Shown: positions 53,779 to 63,276 of the stretch, piece after piece
How the letters are laid out: each line of letters starts with the position of its first letter
Position numbering within the stretch: the first letter of the stretch is position 1
NCBI GenBank assembly: GCA_900757205.1
Contig: CAAENA010000056.1
Span: forward strand, 72,009-136,008
Source of the DNA: an uncultured Collinsella sp.
GTDB taxonomy: Bacteria; Actinomycetota; Coriobacteriia; Coriobacteriales; Coriobacteriaceae
Direction of reading: 5' to 3'
DNA: 64,000 nucleotides
Translations under genes and position numbers: made by a program
The notes under the pieces: model-generated
What the model was told of the DNA's origin: nothing
The model's input: the letters and a program-made list of their open reading frames with translations, nothing else
Database searches by the model: none

Positions 53779-54076
53779 CGTCTCGATCTGTAACATCTAG
53801 ACCCGCTTTTGATGTCTAGATGTTACAGATTGAGATCTTTCCGAGGGACAGCTCCGTTTGTCTCAATCTGTAACACGTAGACCCCGTTTTCACTGTTAGA
53901 TGTTACAGGTTGAGATCTTCTGCCGGACGGTTTTGGTTTGTCTTGATCTGTAACAAGTGGACCCATTTTCCGCTTCTAGATGTTACAGATTGAGACATTT
54001 CTTCAGCTCCAACCTTTTGTCTCAATCTGTAACAGATAGGCCCGTTTTGAGCCGCCACATGTTACAGATTGAGACA
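53779..54076. repeat. array of four 59-nt palindromic units
   Basis: Units at 53779-53837, 53859-53917, 53939-53997 and 54018-54076, with periods of 80, 80 and 79 nt. The 25-nt centres share a TAGACCC-TTTT-CTAGA pattern that extends the palindrome. It lies 27 nt after the Nramp stop, between convergent genes. The rest of the 467-nt gap holds a GGGGACGG half-repeat and the rubredoxin terminator. Confidence 0.94.
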
Positions 54077-54145
54077 AACGGTCGGCCAGACTCACGACAG
54101 ACAGGATCGGCTAACAGCAGCCGTGATCCCTTGGGGACGGAGGAA

Positions 54146-54179
54146 AAGGGCCCCGGCCGTGAATTCGACCGGGGCCCTT
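54146..54179 (-). terminator. hairpin after rubredoxin gene
   Basis: AAGGGCCCCGG and CCGGGGCCCTT form an 11-bp stem extended by CG/CG, around TGAATT. On the minus strand it is followed by TTCCTCC rather than a clean T-tract. It adjoins a GGGGACGGAGG half-repeat at 54131-54149. Confidence 0.7.
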
Positions 54180-54219
54180 GGACAGAGCTCTGTATGGCTA
54201 ATCGCCGTGTGCCTGCGAG

Positions 54220-54363
54220 CTACTCCTCGACGAGCTCAAACTGATCGGGACCGACGCCGCACACCGGGCACACATAATCCTCGGGCAGCTCGGGCGTATC
54301 GACCTCAACCTCGTAACCGCAAACGACGCACACGAACTTATACGTCTTCTTCTCCTCAGCCAT
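54220..54363 (-). CDS. rubredoxin-like protein, 47 aa
   Basis: Small iron protein with the two rubredoxin knuckles CVVCGYEV and CPVCGVGPDQFE. The segment between them is about 10 residues shorter than in classical rubredoxin, as in rubredoxin-like domains of rubrerythrins and high-molecular-weight rubredoxins. The ATG at 54363 has GAGGAG 6-7 nt upstream. It lies just downstream of a flavin reductase gene on the same strand, so electron transfer flavoprotein to rubredoxin is likely, perhaps for oxygen or NO detoxification. Confidence 0.88.
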   Translation of the reverse strand: MAEEKKTYKFVCVVCGYEVEVDTPELPEDYVCPVCGVGPDQFELVEE

Positions 54364-54452
54364 GATGTTCTCCTCTCGAACGTGACTGGTGATGTACTTC
54401 ATTTATCAGTATAGATTCTCAATAATATAATGCAAGTATTTTTAAAACATTT

Positions 54453-54956
54453 CTAGCCTTGATACGAGGACGCCTTCGGAGGCGTCTTGCCCTTTAGGAC
54501 CTTGTGATAGTAATCGTAGGTGAGCGGCGTCTCGTCACTCAGGCGTTCGGCATCCTCGACCTCGCCGATAAACAGTAGATGCGTGCCCACATCCACAGTG
54601 TCGATCAAACGGCAGCTAAACAGGGCCGCCGCATGCTCGGGCACATAGGGCATGCCCAGAGCCGTCTCGCGGGTCTCGTATTTGGCAAACTTGTCATAGT
54701 TGCTGCTGGTGCGAAATCCAAAGTTGCCAATGTAGAGCATATCCGCCGTCTGGTCGATCACGGTCAGCGCAAAGGCCTTGGCAGTCTCGATCACGCCAGC
54801 GGTCACATTTTCCTTGTTTACGGCAACCGAGATGCGAGGCGGTGCTGCCGTCACCTGCACCGCCGTGTTGATAACGCAGCCGGCACGCAGCCCGTCGGCC
54901 GCGGCACTCACCACATAGAGCCCACTCGGCATGGTAAAGAACGCAGTTTTGTCCAT
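54453..54956 (-). CDS. flavin reductase family protein, 167 aa
   Basis: FMN-binding split-barrel protein. The N-terminal FFTMPSGLYVVSA, then CVINTAVQVTAAPPRISVAVNKEN match the flavin reductase-like family, which in high-molecular-weight rubredoxins is fused to a rubredoxin-like domain. Here the two parts are separate adjacent genes. The ATG at 54956 has GGGGAG 8 nt upstream. A direct partner role with the small rubredoxin is inferred from adjacency. Confidence 0.88.
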   Translation of the reverse strand: MDKTAFFTMPSGLYVVSAAADGLRAGCVINTAVQVTAAPPRISVAVNKENVTAGVIETAKAFALTVIDQTADMLYIGNFGFRTSSNYDKFAKYETRETALGMPYVPEHAAALFSCRLIDTVDVGTHLLFIGEVEDAERLSDETPLTYDYYHKVLKGKTPPKASSYQG

Positions 54957-55109
54957 AACAAGTACTCCCCTAACCCGGGATTGAACCTTAAGGCTGTATA
55001 TACCCATAAAAAGCGGCGCCCATAACGGACGCCGTCTTTTGGAAATATATGGCAAAACAGCAAGGAAGACGGGGCGGGCGCGGTAGGGCACCTTCCCGTG
55101 AACTCGCTC

Positions 55110-55580
55110 CTAGCGGTTGCGCTCCTTGAGGGCGCGGTCAATCTCGCGCTGGACATCGCGCTTGGCCATGTCCTCGCGCTTGTCGTAGAGCTTTTTGCCT
55201 CGGCCCAGGCCCAGCAGCAGCTTTACGCGGCCGTCGGTATTAAAGTAGAGCTCCAACGGAACCAGCGCATAACCACGGTTGCGAAGTTTGCCGTCAAGAA
55301 AGTCGATCTCCTTACGGTGCAGCAGCAGACGACGCCGACGGTCGGGATCGCGATTCCACACGCCACCATGGCTATAAGGGTGGATATGCAGGCCGACGAG
55401 CCAGCACTCCCCGCCGCGGATCAGCGCGAAGGTATCGGTAATCTGGCACGCGCGCTCGCGAATCGACTTGACCTCGGTACCGCTCAGTTCAATGCCACAT
55501 TCGAACGTCTCGTCGATAAAGTACTCGTGATGTGCCGAACGATTCTTGGAAATGAGCTTGCGCTCGCGCTTACTGGGCAT
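55110..55580 (-). CDS. smpB: SsrA-binding protein SmpB, 156 aa
   Basis: tmRNA partner in ribosome rescue. Recognised from NRSAHHEYFIDETFECGIELSGTEVKSIR (given here in parts), LHIHPYSHG, RRRLLLHRKEI and the C-terminal basic tail GLGRGKKLYDKRE. The ATG at 55580 overlaps the stop of the upstream TPR gene by 11 nt. I looked for the tmRNA gene nearby and did not find it. Confidence 0.95.
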   Translation of the reverse strand: MPSKRERKLISKNRSAHHEYFIDETFECGIELSGTEVKSIRERACQITDTFALIRGGECWLVGLHIHPYSHGGVWNRDPDRRRRLLLHRKEIDFLDGKLRNRGYALVPLELYFNTDGRVKLLLGLGRGKKLYDKREDMAKRDVQREIDRALKERNR

Positions 55581-56487
55581 CGCTGGCCTCCTTGACGCCG
55601 TCGGCTCCCTTGTCGGCGCCTGCGCGCTTTGCCTTGCGCTCGGCGTTAAGCTCGGCATCGCTCTCACGCACCAGCTTAATGATCGCCGCGCATGCCTCCT
55701 CGCCCACCAGGTCGCGGGCACGGACCGTCAGGCGCGTAGCCTCCTGCTTGTCGCCGTCGCTCGCAGCGTCGGTCGCACACATGATCAGGCAGATGGCGAT
55801 CTCGGCCGAAGGTGAAGTCGGCACGCCTTGCAGGGCCAGTTCACCCATCACGTGGTCGTCGCTCTCATCAGCGGCATCCGGATAGGTGGTATGGATCTTG
55901 TTGAGCAGGCGCGTCGTATGCGCATCATTGGGCGCCAGGCGCAGCGCCAGACGCGCGCAGCCCACGGCAGCCGAAATGTTCTCGGTCTCGGGCTCCAAGA
56001 AGTACTGACCCAAGTTGGTGTAGGCGCGTGCGGCGCACTTACCGTCGCTCGCGCGCTCCAGCACCGAGAACGAGAGCGATGCCCACTCCTGCTTGTCCTC
56101 GAGTGCGCGGAACAGCTCGGCCAGGTCCAAGCGATAGTTACAGTTCATGGGATCCCAACGTACGGCCTGCATCAGGGCATTCCGAGCACTCACATAATCC
56201 TGCTGGCGGATGTAGGCAAACGCCATGTCGGAGTACAGGCGGTCAAAGGGAACCTCGACCTGCACCAGTTCGCGCGGATCCTTCTCCACGCGGCGATAGG
56301 CCAGGCGCTCAAACTTGCTGTCGAAGCTAAAGTACTGGCGCTTCTCCTCCGTCTTGCACTCGGCGTCGATATACTCCTCGGCGAGCTCCACCAGACGCTC
56401 CAACAGCGGCGTCGCCGTAGCCAGGTCGCCCTGCGCCAGATAGTTCTCGGCATACGTGATGTCTTCCAAGCTGATAGGCAGGTCCAT
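55570..56487 (-). CDS. TPR-like protein, 305 aa
   Basis: Helical repeat protein of unknown function. TPR-like helices occur at about residues 10-40 (ENYLAQGDLATATPLLERL), 85-115 (AFAYIRQQDYVSARNALMQA) and 120-185. The C-terminal 30 residues are charged and disordered. GAGGAG lies 5 nt before the ATG. It overlaps smpB, so the two are co-translated. Confidence 0.82.
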   Translation of the reverse strand: MDLPISLEDITYAENYLAQGDLATATPLLERLVELAEEYIDAECKTEEKRQYFSFDSKFERLAYRRVEKDPRELVQVEVPFDRLYSDMAFAYIRQQDYVSARNALMQAVRWDPMNCNYRLDLAELFRALEDKQEWASLSFSVLERASDGKCAARAYTNLGQYFLEPETENISAAVGCARLALRLAPNDAHTTRLLNKIHTTYPDAADESDDHVMGELALQGVPTSPSAEIAICLIMCATDAASDGDKQEATRLTVRARDLVGEEACAAIIKLVRESDAELNAERKAKRAGADKGADGVKEASDAQ

Positions 56488-56550
56488 GACAACTCCTCGG
56501 TCCGGGCGGCAGACTCAACGCGCGCCTTAAATATCGGTCAATACACAAAA

Positions 56551-56574
56551 CCCGGGTCTCTTACGAGGCCCGGG
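56551..56574 (-). terminator. terminator of tRNA-Gln/tRNA-Glu transcript
   Basis: GCCCGGG and CCCGGGT pair around CCTCGTAAGAGA, followed on the minus strand by TTTTGTG. It lies 11 nt after the end of tRNA-Glu and before the TPR gene. Confidence 0.8.
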
Positions 56575-56584
56575 CATTCAATTT

Positions 56585-56661
56585 TGGTAGCCCGTACCAG
56601 ATTCGAACTGGTGATCTCCGCCTTGAGAGGGCGGCGTCCTAAACCGCTAGACGAACGGGCC
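56585..56661 (-). tRNA. tRNA-Glu (CTC)
   Basis: A full cloverleaf is visible. The acceptor GGCCCGT pairs with ACGGGCT, the anticodon stem is CCGCC/GGCGG with loop CTCTCAA (anticodon CTC), and the T-arm is CCAG-TTCGAAT-CTGG. The 3' CCA is encoded. The second gene of a two-tRNA transcript. Confidence 0.93.
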
Positions 56662-56678
56662 ATATGTAGCAAATGCAA

Positions 56679-56752
56679 TGGCTGGGATGGAGGGAGTCGA
56701 ACCCCCATTGACGGAACCAGAATCCGCTGTCCTGCCATTAGACGACATCCCA
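56679..56752 (-). tRNA. tRNA-Gln (CTG)
   Basis: Acceptor TGGGATG pairs with CATCCCA, the anticodon loop TTCTGGT gives anticodon CTG, and the T-arm contains GGTTCGACT. The 3' CCA is encoded. The U1-A72 acceptor start is typical of tRNA-Gln. 17 nt separate it from tRNA-Glu. Confidence 0.93.
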
Positions 56753-56796
56753 ATGACTGCATCGCTGCGCTCGGCTGTGCCTTTGCGCAAGAAAGA

Positions 56797-56825
56797 AATA
56801 TACGGGAAGTACCGCCGTGACGCAA
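56797..56825 (-). promoter_or_regulatory. promoter of tRNA-Gln/tRNA-Glu
   Basis: On the minus strand TTGCGT and TATATT are separated by exactly 17 nt. The -10 ends 44 nt upstream of tRNA-Gln. Confidence 0.75.
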
Positions 56826-57028
56826 GCCCCAATTTTGACTTTTTTAAAATTCAGCCAAATTGGCCTAATTTAGTCCAACCCGTGAAGGACCTGTGAAGCC
56901 GACCGCAGTACACGAAGGGCAAAACGCCGCGAGCGGTAGCCGTCAACCGTTGGCAGATTCTACCGCGAAAACGATAGCACCAGGCAACACAATCGAAGTA
57001 TCAATGATCACGTAGATATCGAGGCGCC

Positions 57029-57439
57029 ATGGACGAAGAGCTTGATTACCTATGGGAGACCCTGGGCCTCGAGATCACTGCTGACCTTTGGCCCGAACGG
57101 GACAAAATCCATCCCACACTGCGCCCCGCCATCACGGTGATGCAGGCAAACTACCGCCGTGCATCCTTTTTGATCATGCGGATGTCATGGCACGCGGGAC
57201 TCCCCGACCTTAAGCGAATCCAGGCAAGCCTCGTCGAGCTGTCCGGCATGCCGACCGTCATATCCGAGGCGCGCCTGGAGCAGCGCCAGCGCGAGCGACT
57301 GCAACAGCAGCGGATTCCCTTTATCTGCCCCGGCATTCAGGCATACCTGCCCTTTATGGACGAGGAGTACTGGAGCGGCAAGCCCAACAAGCACGTAAAG
57401 GTCTACGGTCCGCACGAATGGGCACAGCTCAAGGATTGA
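57029..57439 (+). CDS. hypothetical protein, regulator-like domain, 136 aa
   Basis: A single compact domain. The stretch MQANYRRASFLIMRMSWHAGLPDLKRIQASLVE, then RLEQRQRERLQQQRIPFICPGIQAYLPFM (given as landmarks) resembles the N-terminal part of some MarR-type regulators. There the pattern RKRL-x5-VPFIVPGxQLYLP precedes the winged helix. No winged helix follows here; the frame stops 25 residues later. GAGG lies 5 nt before the ATG and codon use is normal, so the gene is probably real. Whether it is a truncated regulator or a free-standing domain is unclear. Confidence 0.65.
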   Translation: MDEELDYLWETLGLEITADLWPERDKIHPTLRPAITVMQANYRRASFLIMRMSWHAGLPDLKRIQASLVELSGMPTVISEARLEQRQRERLQQQRIPFICPGIQAYLPFMDEEYWSGKPNKHVKVYGPHEWAQLKD

Positions 57440-57511
57440 GCCGAGCGAGCCCTCCGATGGAAAACACGTCCTACCCCGATCACTCAAAACGGGTCGCACT
57501 TTCCGCAGCCG

Positions 57512-57871
57512 CTACAGCAACGCCTCGGCCCAGGCCGCTTCCCTAAAGCCGGGAATCGCAAAGTCGTCGCCCACCAGCAGCGGACGCTTGACCAGCATGC
57601 CGTCGGTCGCCAGCAGCTCGTAGCACTCCCGATCCGTCATGCCCGCATCCAGACGCGCCTTCAGGCCCAGCTCTCGATATTTCATGCCCGACGAATTAAA
57701 GAAGCGCCGCACCGGCAGCCCCGAACGAGCAATCCAGGTCGTAAGCTCATCAGCCGTGGGATTGTCCAAAACGATATCGCGGTCGATATACTCTACCCCG
57801 TGTTCGTCCAGCCATGCCTTGGCCTTCTTGCAGGTCGAGCACTTGGGATATTCAACAAACAGTACGGTCAT
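57512..57871 (-). CDS. ArsC/Spx family thioredoxin-fold protein, 119 aa
   Basis: Small thioredoxin-fold protein of the ArsC/Spx/YffB group. The N-terminal YPKCSTCKKAKAWL carries a CxxC pair, followed by FFNSSGMKYRELGL and the ending DGMLVKRPLLV that is typical of the family. Spx would contact RNA polymerase, but the SGMKYRELG segment fits the YffB/ArsC-like branch better. The ATG at 57871 has GGAGG 6 nt upstream. Confidence 0.88.
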   Translation of the reverse strand: MTVLFVEYPKCSTCKKAKAWLDEHGVEYIDRDIVLDNPTADELTTWIARSGLPVRRFFNSSGMKYRELGLKARLDAGMTDRECYELLATDGMLVKRPLLVGDDFAIPGFREAAWAEALL

Positions 57872-57963
57872 GGAAATCCTCCGAATATAGATCGGCCAAC
57901 GCAGACACACGCCACACGAGGCGCCTTCGCATGATGGGCCAATTGTAGCCCACGGGTCACACG

Positions 57964-59016
57964 CTAAACGAACCGTACCCCGAATCCGCGTTTGATGAAC
58001 GGCAGCAGCTCCATTGCCTCGGGCGTGATATGACCCGCAACGTTCATGCGCTCGTCACTGGGAAGATCGACCCGCGCAATCTCAAGCTCGCCTTCGTAGC
58101 GCCCATAGCCGCTATTGCTCACAGCAATCGACCCCGCCTTTCGAAACAGGCCGGCACCGGCATCCGTCGGCACGGAATCCGGCTTAAGCGTCGTACGCGA
58201 CTCCTGAGACCTAAAGATGAGGGTGCTCGAATCGGGCCGGTCGTGATGAATCTGCCCACGTACATAGGCATAACCGGGCTCAAGCTCGCATTGCAAGTCC
58301 ACGTATCCGGCGGAAACTTGAGCAAACTGCGCCCAGCCCGCATCGGAAAGATCGGGGTCGCCGACCAACACAATGTCGCAATCGGCGCCATGTGCAAGCT
58401 CAAGCATATTGAGAGCAACCTTTGACGCGCGACCGCGCTGCGCCTCGACCGTCGGCAGTCCCTCGAATACCGGCCCGCGAACGTTAGCATCACCCGGCAC
58501 AAAAGCCATGATTTCGAATCCAAGCGCCGCAAGACGAAGATTCACCCGAGCAATGTCCTCCAGAGCTAAACCGGTATAAGGCTTGGGGTAAAAATTGTGG
58601 CAGGCGGCAAAACGAGTCACATCGGCACCGGCCTCACGCCACGATGCGATTTCATCAGAACTCACCGTCGATGCATTGACCACAATGCGAAATACACCGG
58701 ACAGCTCCGCGACCCGCTGGGCGCTAAAGCCATAGTCCAAACGAAGGTATTCCAACCCCAGGTCGCGCAGGTCCTCGATGCGCTCAAGCCCGAGCAAATC
58801 GCACGTGCGCGGCCCCACATCGGCAATGAGCGCAATGCCGCGGGCGGAAAGCAACGACAGCACCTGGCGAACCTTATCGGCATACGCCGCTCCCCCATCC
58901 TCGGGAATATGCAGTGAGGTAAACGCATAGCGTGCACCCGCCGCGGCACCACGCTCAATTGTCCGCTCAATATCCTGCAGAGGGCTGGAAAGATAAATCG
59001 AAATACCCGTTTTCAC
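57964..59016 (-). CDS. mupG: MupG family 6-phospho-N-acetylmuramidase-like protein (DUF871), 350 aa
   Basis: TIM-barrel hydrolase that releases MurNAc 6-phosphate from phosphorylated muramyl disaccharides. Family landmarks: GISIYLSSP at the N-terminus, FTSLHIPED, YLRLDYGFS, ACHNFYPKPYTGL and FVPGDANVRGPVFEGLPTVE. The GTG start at 59016 has AAAGGAG 9 nt upstream. It is the last gene of the murR-murQ-murP group, separated from murP by an intrinsic terminator. The C-terminal small domain is complete. Confidence 0.88.
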   Translation of the reverse strand: MKTGISIYLSSPLQDIERTIERGAAAGARYAFTSLHIPEDGGAAYADKVRQVLSLLSARGIALIADVGPRTCDLLGLERIEDLRDLGLEYLRLDYGFSAQRVAELSGVFRIVVNASTVSSDEIASWREAGADVTRFAACHNFYPKPYTGLALEDIARVNLRLAALGFEIMAFVPGDANVRGPVFEGLPTVEAQRGRASKVALNMLELAHGADCDIVLVGDPDLSDAGWAQFAQVSAGYVDLQCELEPGYAYVRGQIHHDRPDSSTLIFRSQESRTTLKPDSVPTDAGAGLFRKAGSIAVSNSGYGRYEGELEIARVDLPSDERMNVAGHITPEAMELLPFIKRGFGVRFV

Positions 59017-59032
59017 GCTTCAACACTCCTTT

Positions 59033-59066
59033 AAAAAAGGCCGGCGGAGCAGTTAGCCCCGCCGGC
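59033..59066 (-). terminator. terminator between murP and mupG
   Basis: GCCGGCGG and CCGCCGGC pair around 11 nt, followed on the minus strand by a run of T. The T-run overlaps the mupG Shine-Dalgarno region, so mupG translation depends on read-through or on a separate promoter. Confidence 0.85.
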
Positions 59067-59133
59067 ACAACCATAGCATCAAGAAATCTACCGCGCGCCG
59101 CGAGCCCTGAGCAACACGGCTCGCGATATCAAA

Positions 59134-60564
59134 CTACTCGCCAAAGAACTCGTTGATCTTCTGCTCGTCGACGCCGAAGAACCACGTCAGGACAAAGCCG
59201 GCGGCATAGGCAAGCAGCATAGCGGCAACGTAGCCGAGCTGCTGGCCAGGAACGACGATCAGCAGGCCAAACAGACCGGAAACGCCCTGAGAAACCGTGC
59301 CGATGTGAAGCAGCGCCGCGAGCGCGCCGCCAAATCCGGCACCCAGGCAGGCCGTCACAAACGGACGAACGAGCGGCAGCGTAACAGCATACATCAGAGG
59401 CTCGCCCACACCCAGGATTCCAACGGGAATGGACTCTGCGACGTACTTCTTGAGCTTGGCGTTCTTGGTCTTAAAGTACAGCGCCAGACCGGCACCGACC
59501 TGACCGCCGCCAGCCATCATAAGGATGGGGAGCAGGTAATTGATGCCCTTGGTAGCGCCGTCGGGATCGTTGAGCATAGCGTGGATCGGCGTGAGCGCCT
59601 GATGCAGGCCGACGGAAACCAGCGGCAAGAAGCCTGCCGACAGGATATAGCCGCCCAGGACGCCCAGCTTCTCGAAGATAAAGGTCAAAACGCTAAAGAT
59701 GGCAGTCGTCAGCCATGCGCCAACCGGCTGGATGACGAGCATCAGAGCAAAGGCGCCGATGATGAGCACCAGCAGCGGGGACAAGAACGTGTCGAGTGCG
59801 TTGGGCATAACCTTGCGAATCTGACGCTCCATCCAGGCAAAAAATGCGCCAGCGATAAGAGCCGCGATCATGCCGCCCGCTGCGGGGTTGTACTGCGCAT
59901 TGGTGAGCGGCAGCAGAATGGCAGTGGCAGGATCGGCCGCGCCAGGCGCAAGCAGGGGCATGGCACTGTTGGCGATACACATCATGCCGGCGATGCCGCC
60001 CAGCGCAGCGGAGCCACCAAACTCACGTGCCGCGTTATAGCCCACCAAGATGGGCAGATAGGCAAACAGGGCCCAGCCCATGGAACGAATGCCCTGGTAC
60101 CACCACTCGCCTGCAAGCGCGCCTGCCGTCGAGACGTTAATGACGTTGCAGATGCCGTTGATGAGGCCAGCCGCAATGATGCCGGGAAGCAGGGCGACGA
60201 AGACATTGGAAATCTTCTTGAGGAAGGCCTGAACCGGCTTGGACTCGTACTTGGCCTTCTGCGCGGCCTTGTTTGTGGCCGCAGCGTCAACCACGCTCTC
60301 GTCAGCAACGCCTTTCGCAAGGCCGGTGAGCTTGGAGAACTCCTCGAGCACCTTATTCACCTTGCCTGGCCCCAGCACGATCTGCATCGTGTCGTCCTCG
60401 ACCAAGCCCATCACGCCGTCGAGTGCCTTAATACCCTCCGTGTCGACGCTGCCCGTGTCTTTGACGGTCACGCGCAGGCGCGTCATGCACGCCGCGTTTG
60501 CCAGCACGTTGTCTTTACCGCCCAAAAGGTCCAGCAGCTTTTGAGCCAGCTCTTTGTTCGTCAT
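59134..60564 (-). CDS. murP: MurNAc-specific PTS transporter IIBC (MurP-like), 476 aa
   Basis: Imports and phosphorylates N-acetylmuramic acid. The N-terminal IIB domain has the phosphocysteine in NAACMTRLRV (residue 26), and the IIC domain spans about residues 110-470 with PLVSVGLHQALTPIH and GVGEPLMYAVTLPL. As in MurP, no IIA domain is fused; a Crr-type IIA must be shared, and one is encoded at 29135-29647. It lies downstream of murQ with a 57-nt gap. Confidence 0.9.
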   Translation of the reverse strand: MTNKELAQKLLDLLGGKDNVLANAACMTRLRVTVKDTGSVDTEGIKALDGVMGLVEDDTMQIVLGPGKVNKVLEEFSKLTGLAKGVADESVVDAAATNKAAQKAKYESKPVQAFLKKISNVFVALLPGIIAAGLINGICNVINVSTAGALAGEWWYQGIRSMGWALFAYLPILVGYNAAREFGGSAALGGIAGMMCIANSAMPLLAPGAADPATAILLPLTNAQYNPAAGGMIAALIAGAFFAWMERQIRKVMPNALDTFLSPLLVLIIGAFALMLVIQPVGAWLTTAIFSVLTFIFEKLGVLGGYILSAGFLPLVSVGLHQALTPIHAMLNDPDGATKGINYLLPILMMAGGGQVGAGLALYFKTKNAKLKKYVAESIPVGILGVGEPLMYAVTLPLVRPFVTACLGAGFGGALAALLHIGTVSQGVSGLFGLLIVVPGQQLGYVAAMLLAYAAGFVLTWFFGVDEQKINEFFGE

Positions 60565-60621
60565 AACTCCTCCTTGTATTGGGTATCTCGTTTGGATGTC
60601 ATATCAGCTCACGCCGCGCAC

Positions 60622-61545
<924 letters not shown>

Positions 61546-61555
61546 TTCATTCACC

Positions 61556-62407
61556 TCATCTTTCCTGTTTCTCGATGTAGTTTTGCTTAATGACATGCGT
61601 CGCCCGTTCGTAGTCGCTGGCAACGTAAGCAGCGTACAGGGCATCGACAACCATAAGCTGGGCCATACGCGAAGCCATGGCACCGCTGCGGACCAAGGGT
61701 TCACTCGCAGCGACGCCGAGCACGGCATCGGCCACGGTGGCAAGCTTGGATGATCCATCTACTTTGGTAACGGCCACAACGGGACAGTTGTGACGTTGAG
61801 CCTCGGCGGTGCAGTCCAGCACCTCTTGCGTCAAGCCCGAGTAGCTAAAGGCGATTGCCATATCGCCCTCATGCATGTTCTTGGCACACAAGAGCTGATC
61901 ATGCCAGTCGTCGTACAGATGGCACTCCTTGTCGACACGCATGAGCTTTTGCGCCAGATCGTGCGCGACCAAACGAGAGGCACCGATACCGAACAGATTG
62001 ACCGCGCGTGCCCGCTTAAGATAGGCCGCGCATCGCTCCAAGACGGTGTAATCGAGCGTTCGCGCCGTCGCTTCGATCGTGCGCACGTTGCTTTTCATCA
62101 CCTTCCCCACGATACGTTCGACGCTGTCATCCATGGAGATGTCCTCGAGGGCAACGTCTTTCTTGTCACCCAAGAGCGCCAGCTCGGCAATCAGTTCGCG
62201 CTGGAACTCCTTGTAGCCCGCAAAACCCAAACGCTTGCAAAAGCGCAAAATGCTCGAGGGCGAGGAGAACGTGGCATCGGCAAGACCGCGGACGGACAGC
62301 CCGACCACCTCGTGCGGATGAGCGCTCACATATGCGATGACATTGCGTTCCGCCGGGCTCGCGCTGAGCTCACGCTCGCGAAGCCGCAAAAGCAATCCGT
62401 TTGCCAT
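61556..62407 (-). CDS. murR: MurR/RpiR family transcriptional regulator, 283 aa
   Basis: Sugar-phosphate-responsive regulator. N-terminal helix-turn-helix: LSVRGLADATFSSPSSILRFCKRLG. C-terminal SIS domain: VNLFGIGASRLVAHDLAQKL and AIAFSYSGLTQEVLD. The ATG at 62407 has GGAGG 8 nt upstream; the GTG at 62416 would overlap that site. First gene of the MurNAc operon and probably its repressor, with MurNAc 6-phosphate as effector. Confidence 0.92.
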   Translation of the reverse strand: MANGLLLRLRERELSASPAERNVIAYVSAHPHEVVGLSVRGLADATFSSPSSILRFCKRLGFAGYKEFQRELIAELALLGDKKDVALEDISMDDSVERIVGKVMKSNVRTIEATARTLDYTVLERCAAYLKRARAVNLFGIGASRLVAHDLAQKLMRVDKECHLYDDWHDQLLCAKNMHEGDMAIAFSYSGLTQEVLDCTAEAQRHNCPVVAVTKVDGSSKLATVADAVLGVAASEPLVRSGAMASRMAQLMVVDALYAAYVASDYERATHVIKQNYIEKQER

Positions 62408-62476
62408 CTCAAACACCTCCGTTGAGAAGAATTAAAGACCAACGAACGATTCGTACCGGATACAAACAGCTTATAC

Positions 62477-62505
62477 GGTATATTGTGCCGCATCGTGGCG
62501 CACAA
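62477..62505 (-). promoter_or_regulatory. possible promoter of mur operon
   Basis: TTGTGC and TATACC are 17 nt apart on the minus strand, 70 nt before murR. The spacer is largely palindromic (GTGCGCCACGATGCGGCAC), which could be a MurR operator. Confidence 0.45.
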
Positions 62506-62653
62506 AGGACGAGCGTTCTACCGCTCGCCCCTCAAATCCGACCGCTCGGAAATACGCGCGACACAAAATAATTCAACAAGGTCGCATTATCAGAAACGGG
62601 TTTGTTACCGGCTAGCGCCTCGCATGGACGCCGATCGGCCGTGCCGCAAACCT

Positions 62654-63259
62654 CTACCCCGCCTCGCGCATCCAGCGATCGAACGTCCCCACGCACACGC
62701 CCAGGCACTTTGCTGCCTGGCTGCGGGTTATATCGCCTGCCTCATAGCTATCGCGCACCAGCTCAAACTGAGGAGGGCACGGCTTGCGAGGTCGACCGAA
62801 ACGGACCCCTCGCGCCCGCGCCGCTGCAATTCCCTCCGCCTGGCGCCGATGGATATTCTCGCGCTCCACCTGCGCCACGTAGCTCAGCAGTTGCAGCACA
62901 ATATCGGCAATCAGGGTGTTGGTCACATCCGGCGCGCCGCTGGCCCTGACGCGCGTGTCAAGCAATGGCATGTCCAACACCACAATGGCAACCCCGAGCT
63001 CCTTGGTAATGCGTCGCCATTCCTCAAGAATCTCGGAGTAATTACGACCAAGTCGGTCGATAGAAAGCACCACCAGCACGTCCCCGTCTCCCAGAACGTG
63101 CAGCAGCTCGCGATAACGCGGTCGATCGAAGTCCTTGCCGCTCGCATGGTCGGCATAAATATTCGCCGAGCCCACGCCATAGGCGCCCAGCGCATCCAGC
63201 TGCCGATTAAGGTTCTGATCGCGCGAACTCACCCGCGCATAACCGTACACCGTCGCCAT
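62654..63259 (-). CDS. serine resolvase/invertase family recombinase, 201 aa
   Basis: Small serine recombinase. Catalytic serine is in YGYARVSSRDQNL (residue 9 or 10), with the family arginines in SIDRLGRN. The long helix with VAQVERENIHRRQAEGIAAA leads to a C-terminal Hin-like helix-turn-helix (ITRSQAAKCLGVCVGTFDRWM). The ATG at 63259 has GGGG 5 nt upstream. No transposase or plasmid genes are adjacent, so it may be a stand-alone invertase or a relic of a mobile element. An inverted repeat lies 18 nt upstream. Confidence 0.9.
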   Translation of the reverse strand: MATVYGYARVSSRDQNLNRQLDALGAYGVGSANIYADHASGKDFDRPRYRELLHVLGDGDVLVVLSIDRLGRNYSEILEEWRRITKELGVAIVVLDMPLLDTRVRASGAPDVTNTLIADIVLQLLSYVAQVERENIHRRQAEGIAAARARGVRFGRPRKPCPPQFELVRDSYEAGDITRSQAAKCLGVCVGTFDRWMREAG

Positions 63260-63276
63260 CTCATCCCCGCTTTCTT

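Noticed and set aside
53779..54076. Tandem intrinsic terminators
   Set aside because: The hairpins lack T-tracts, occur also in divergent promoter regions and come in multiples of two to four with constant period.
54957..55600. tmRNA gene next to smpB
   Set aside because: I looked for an alanyl-tRNA-like end and tag reading frame around smpB and found none.
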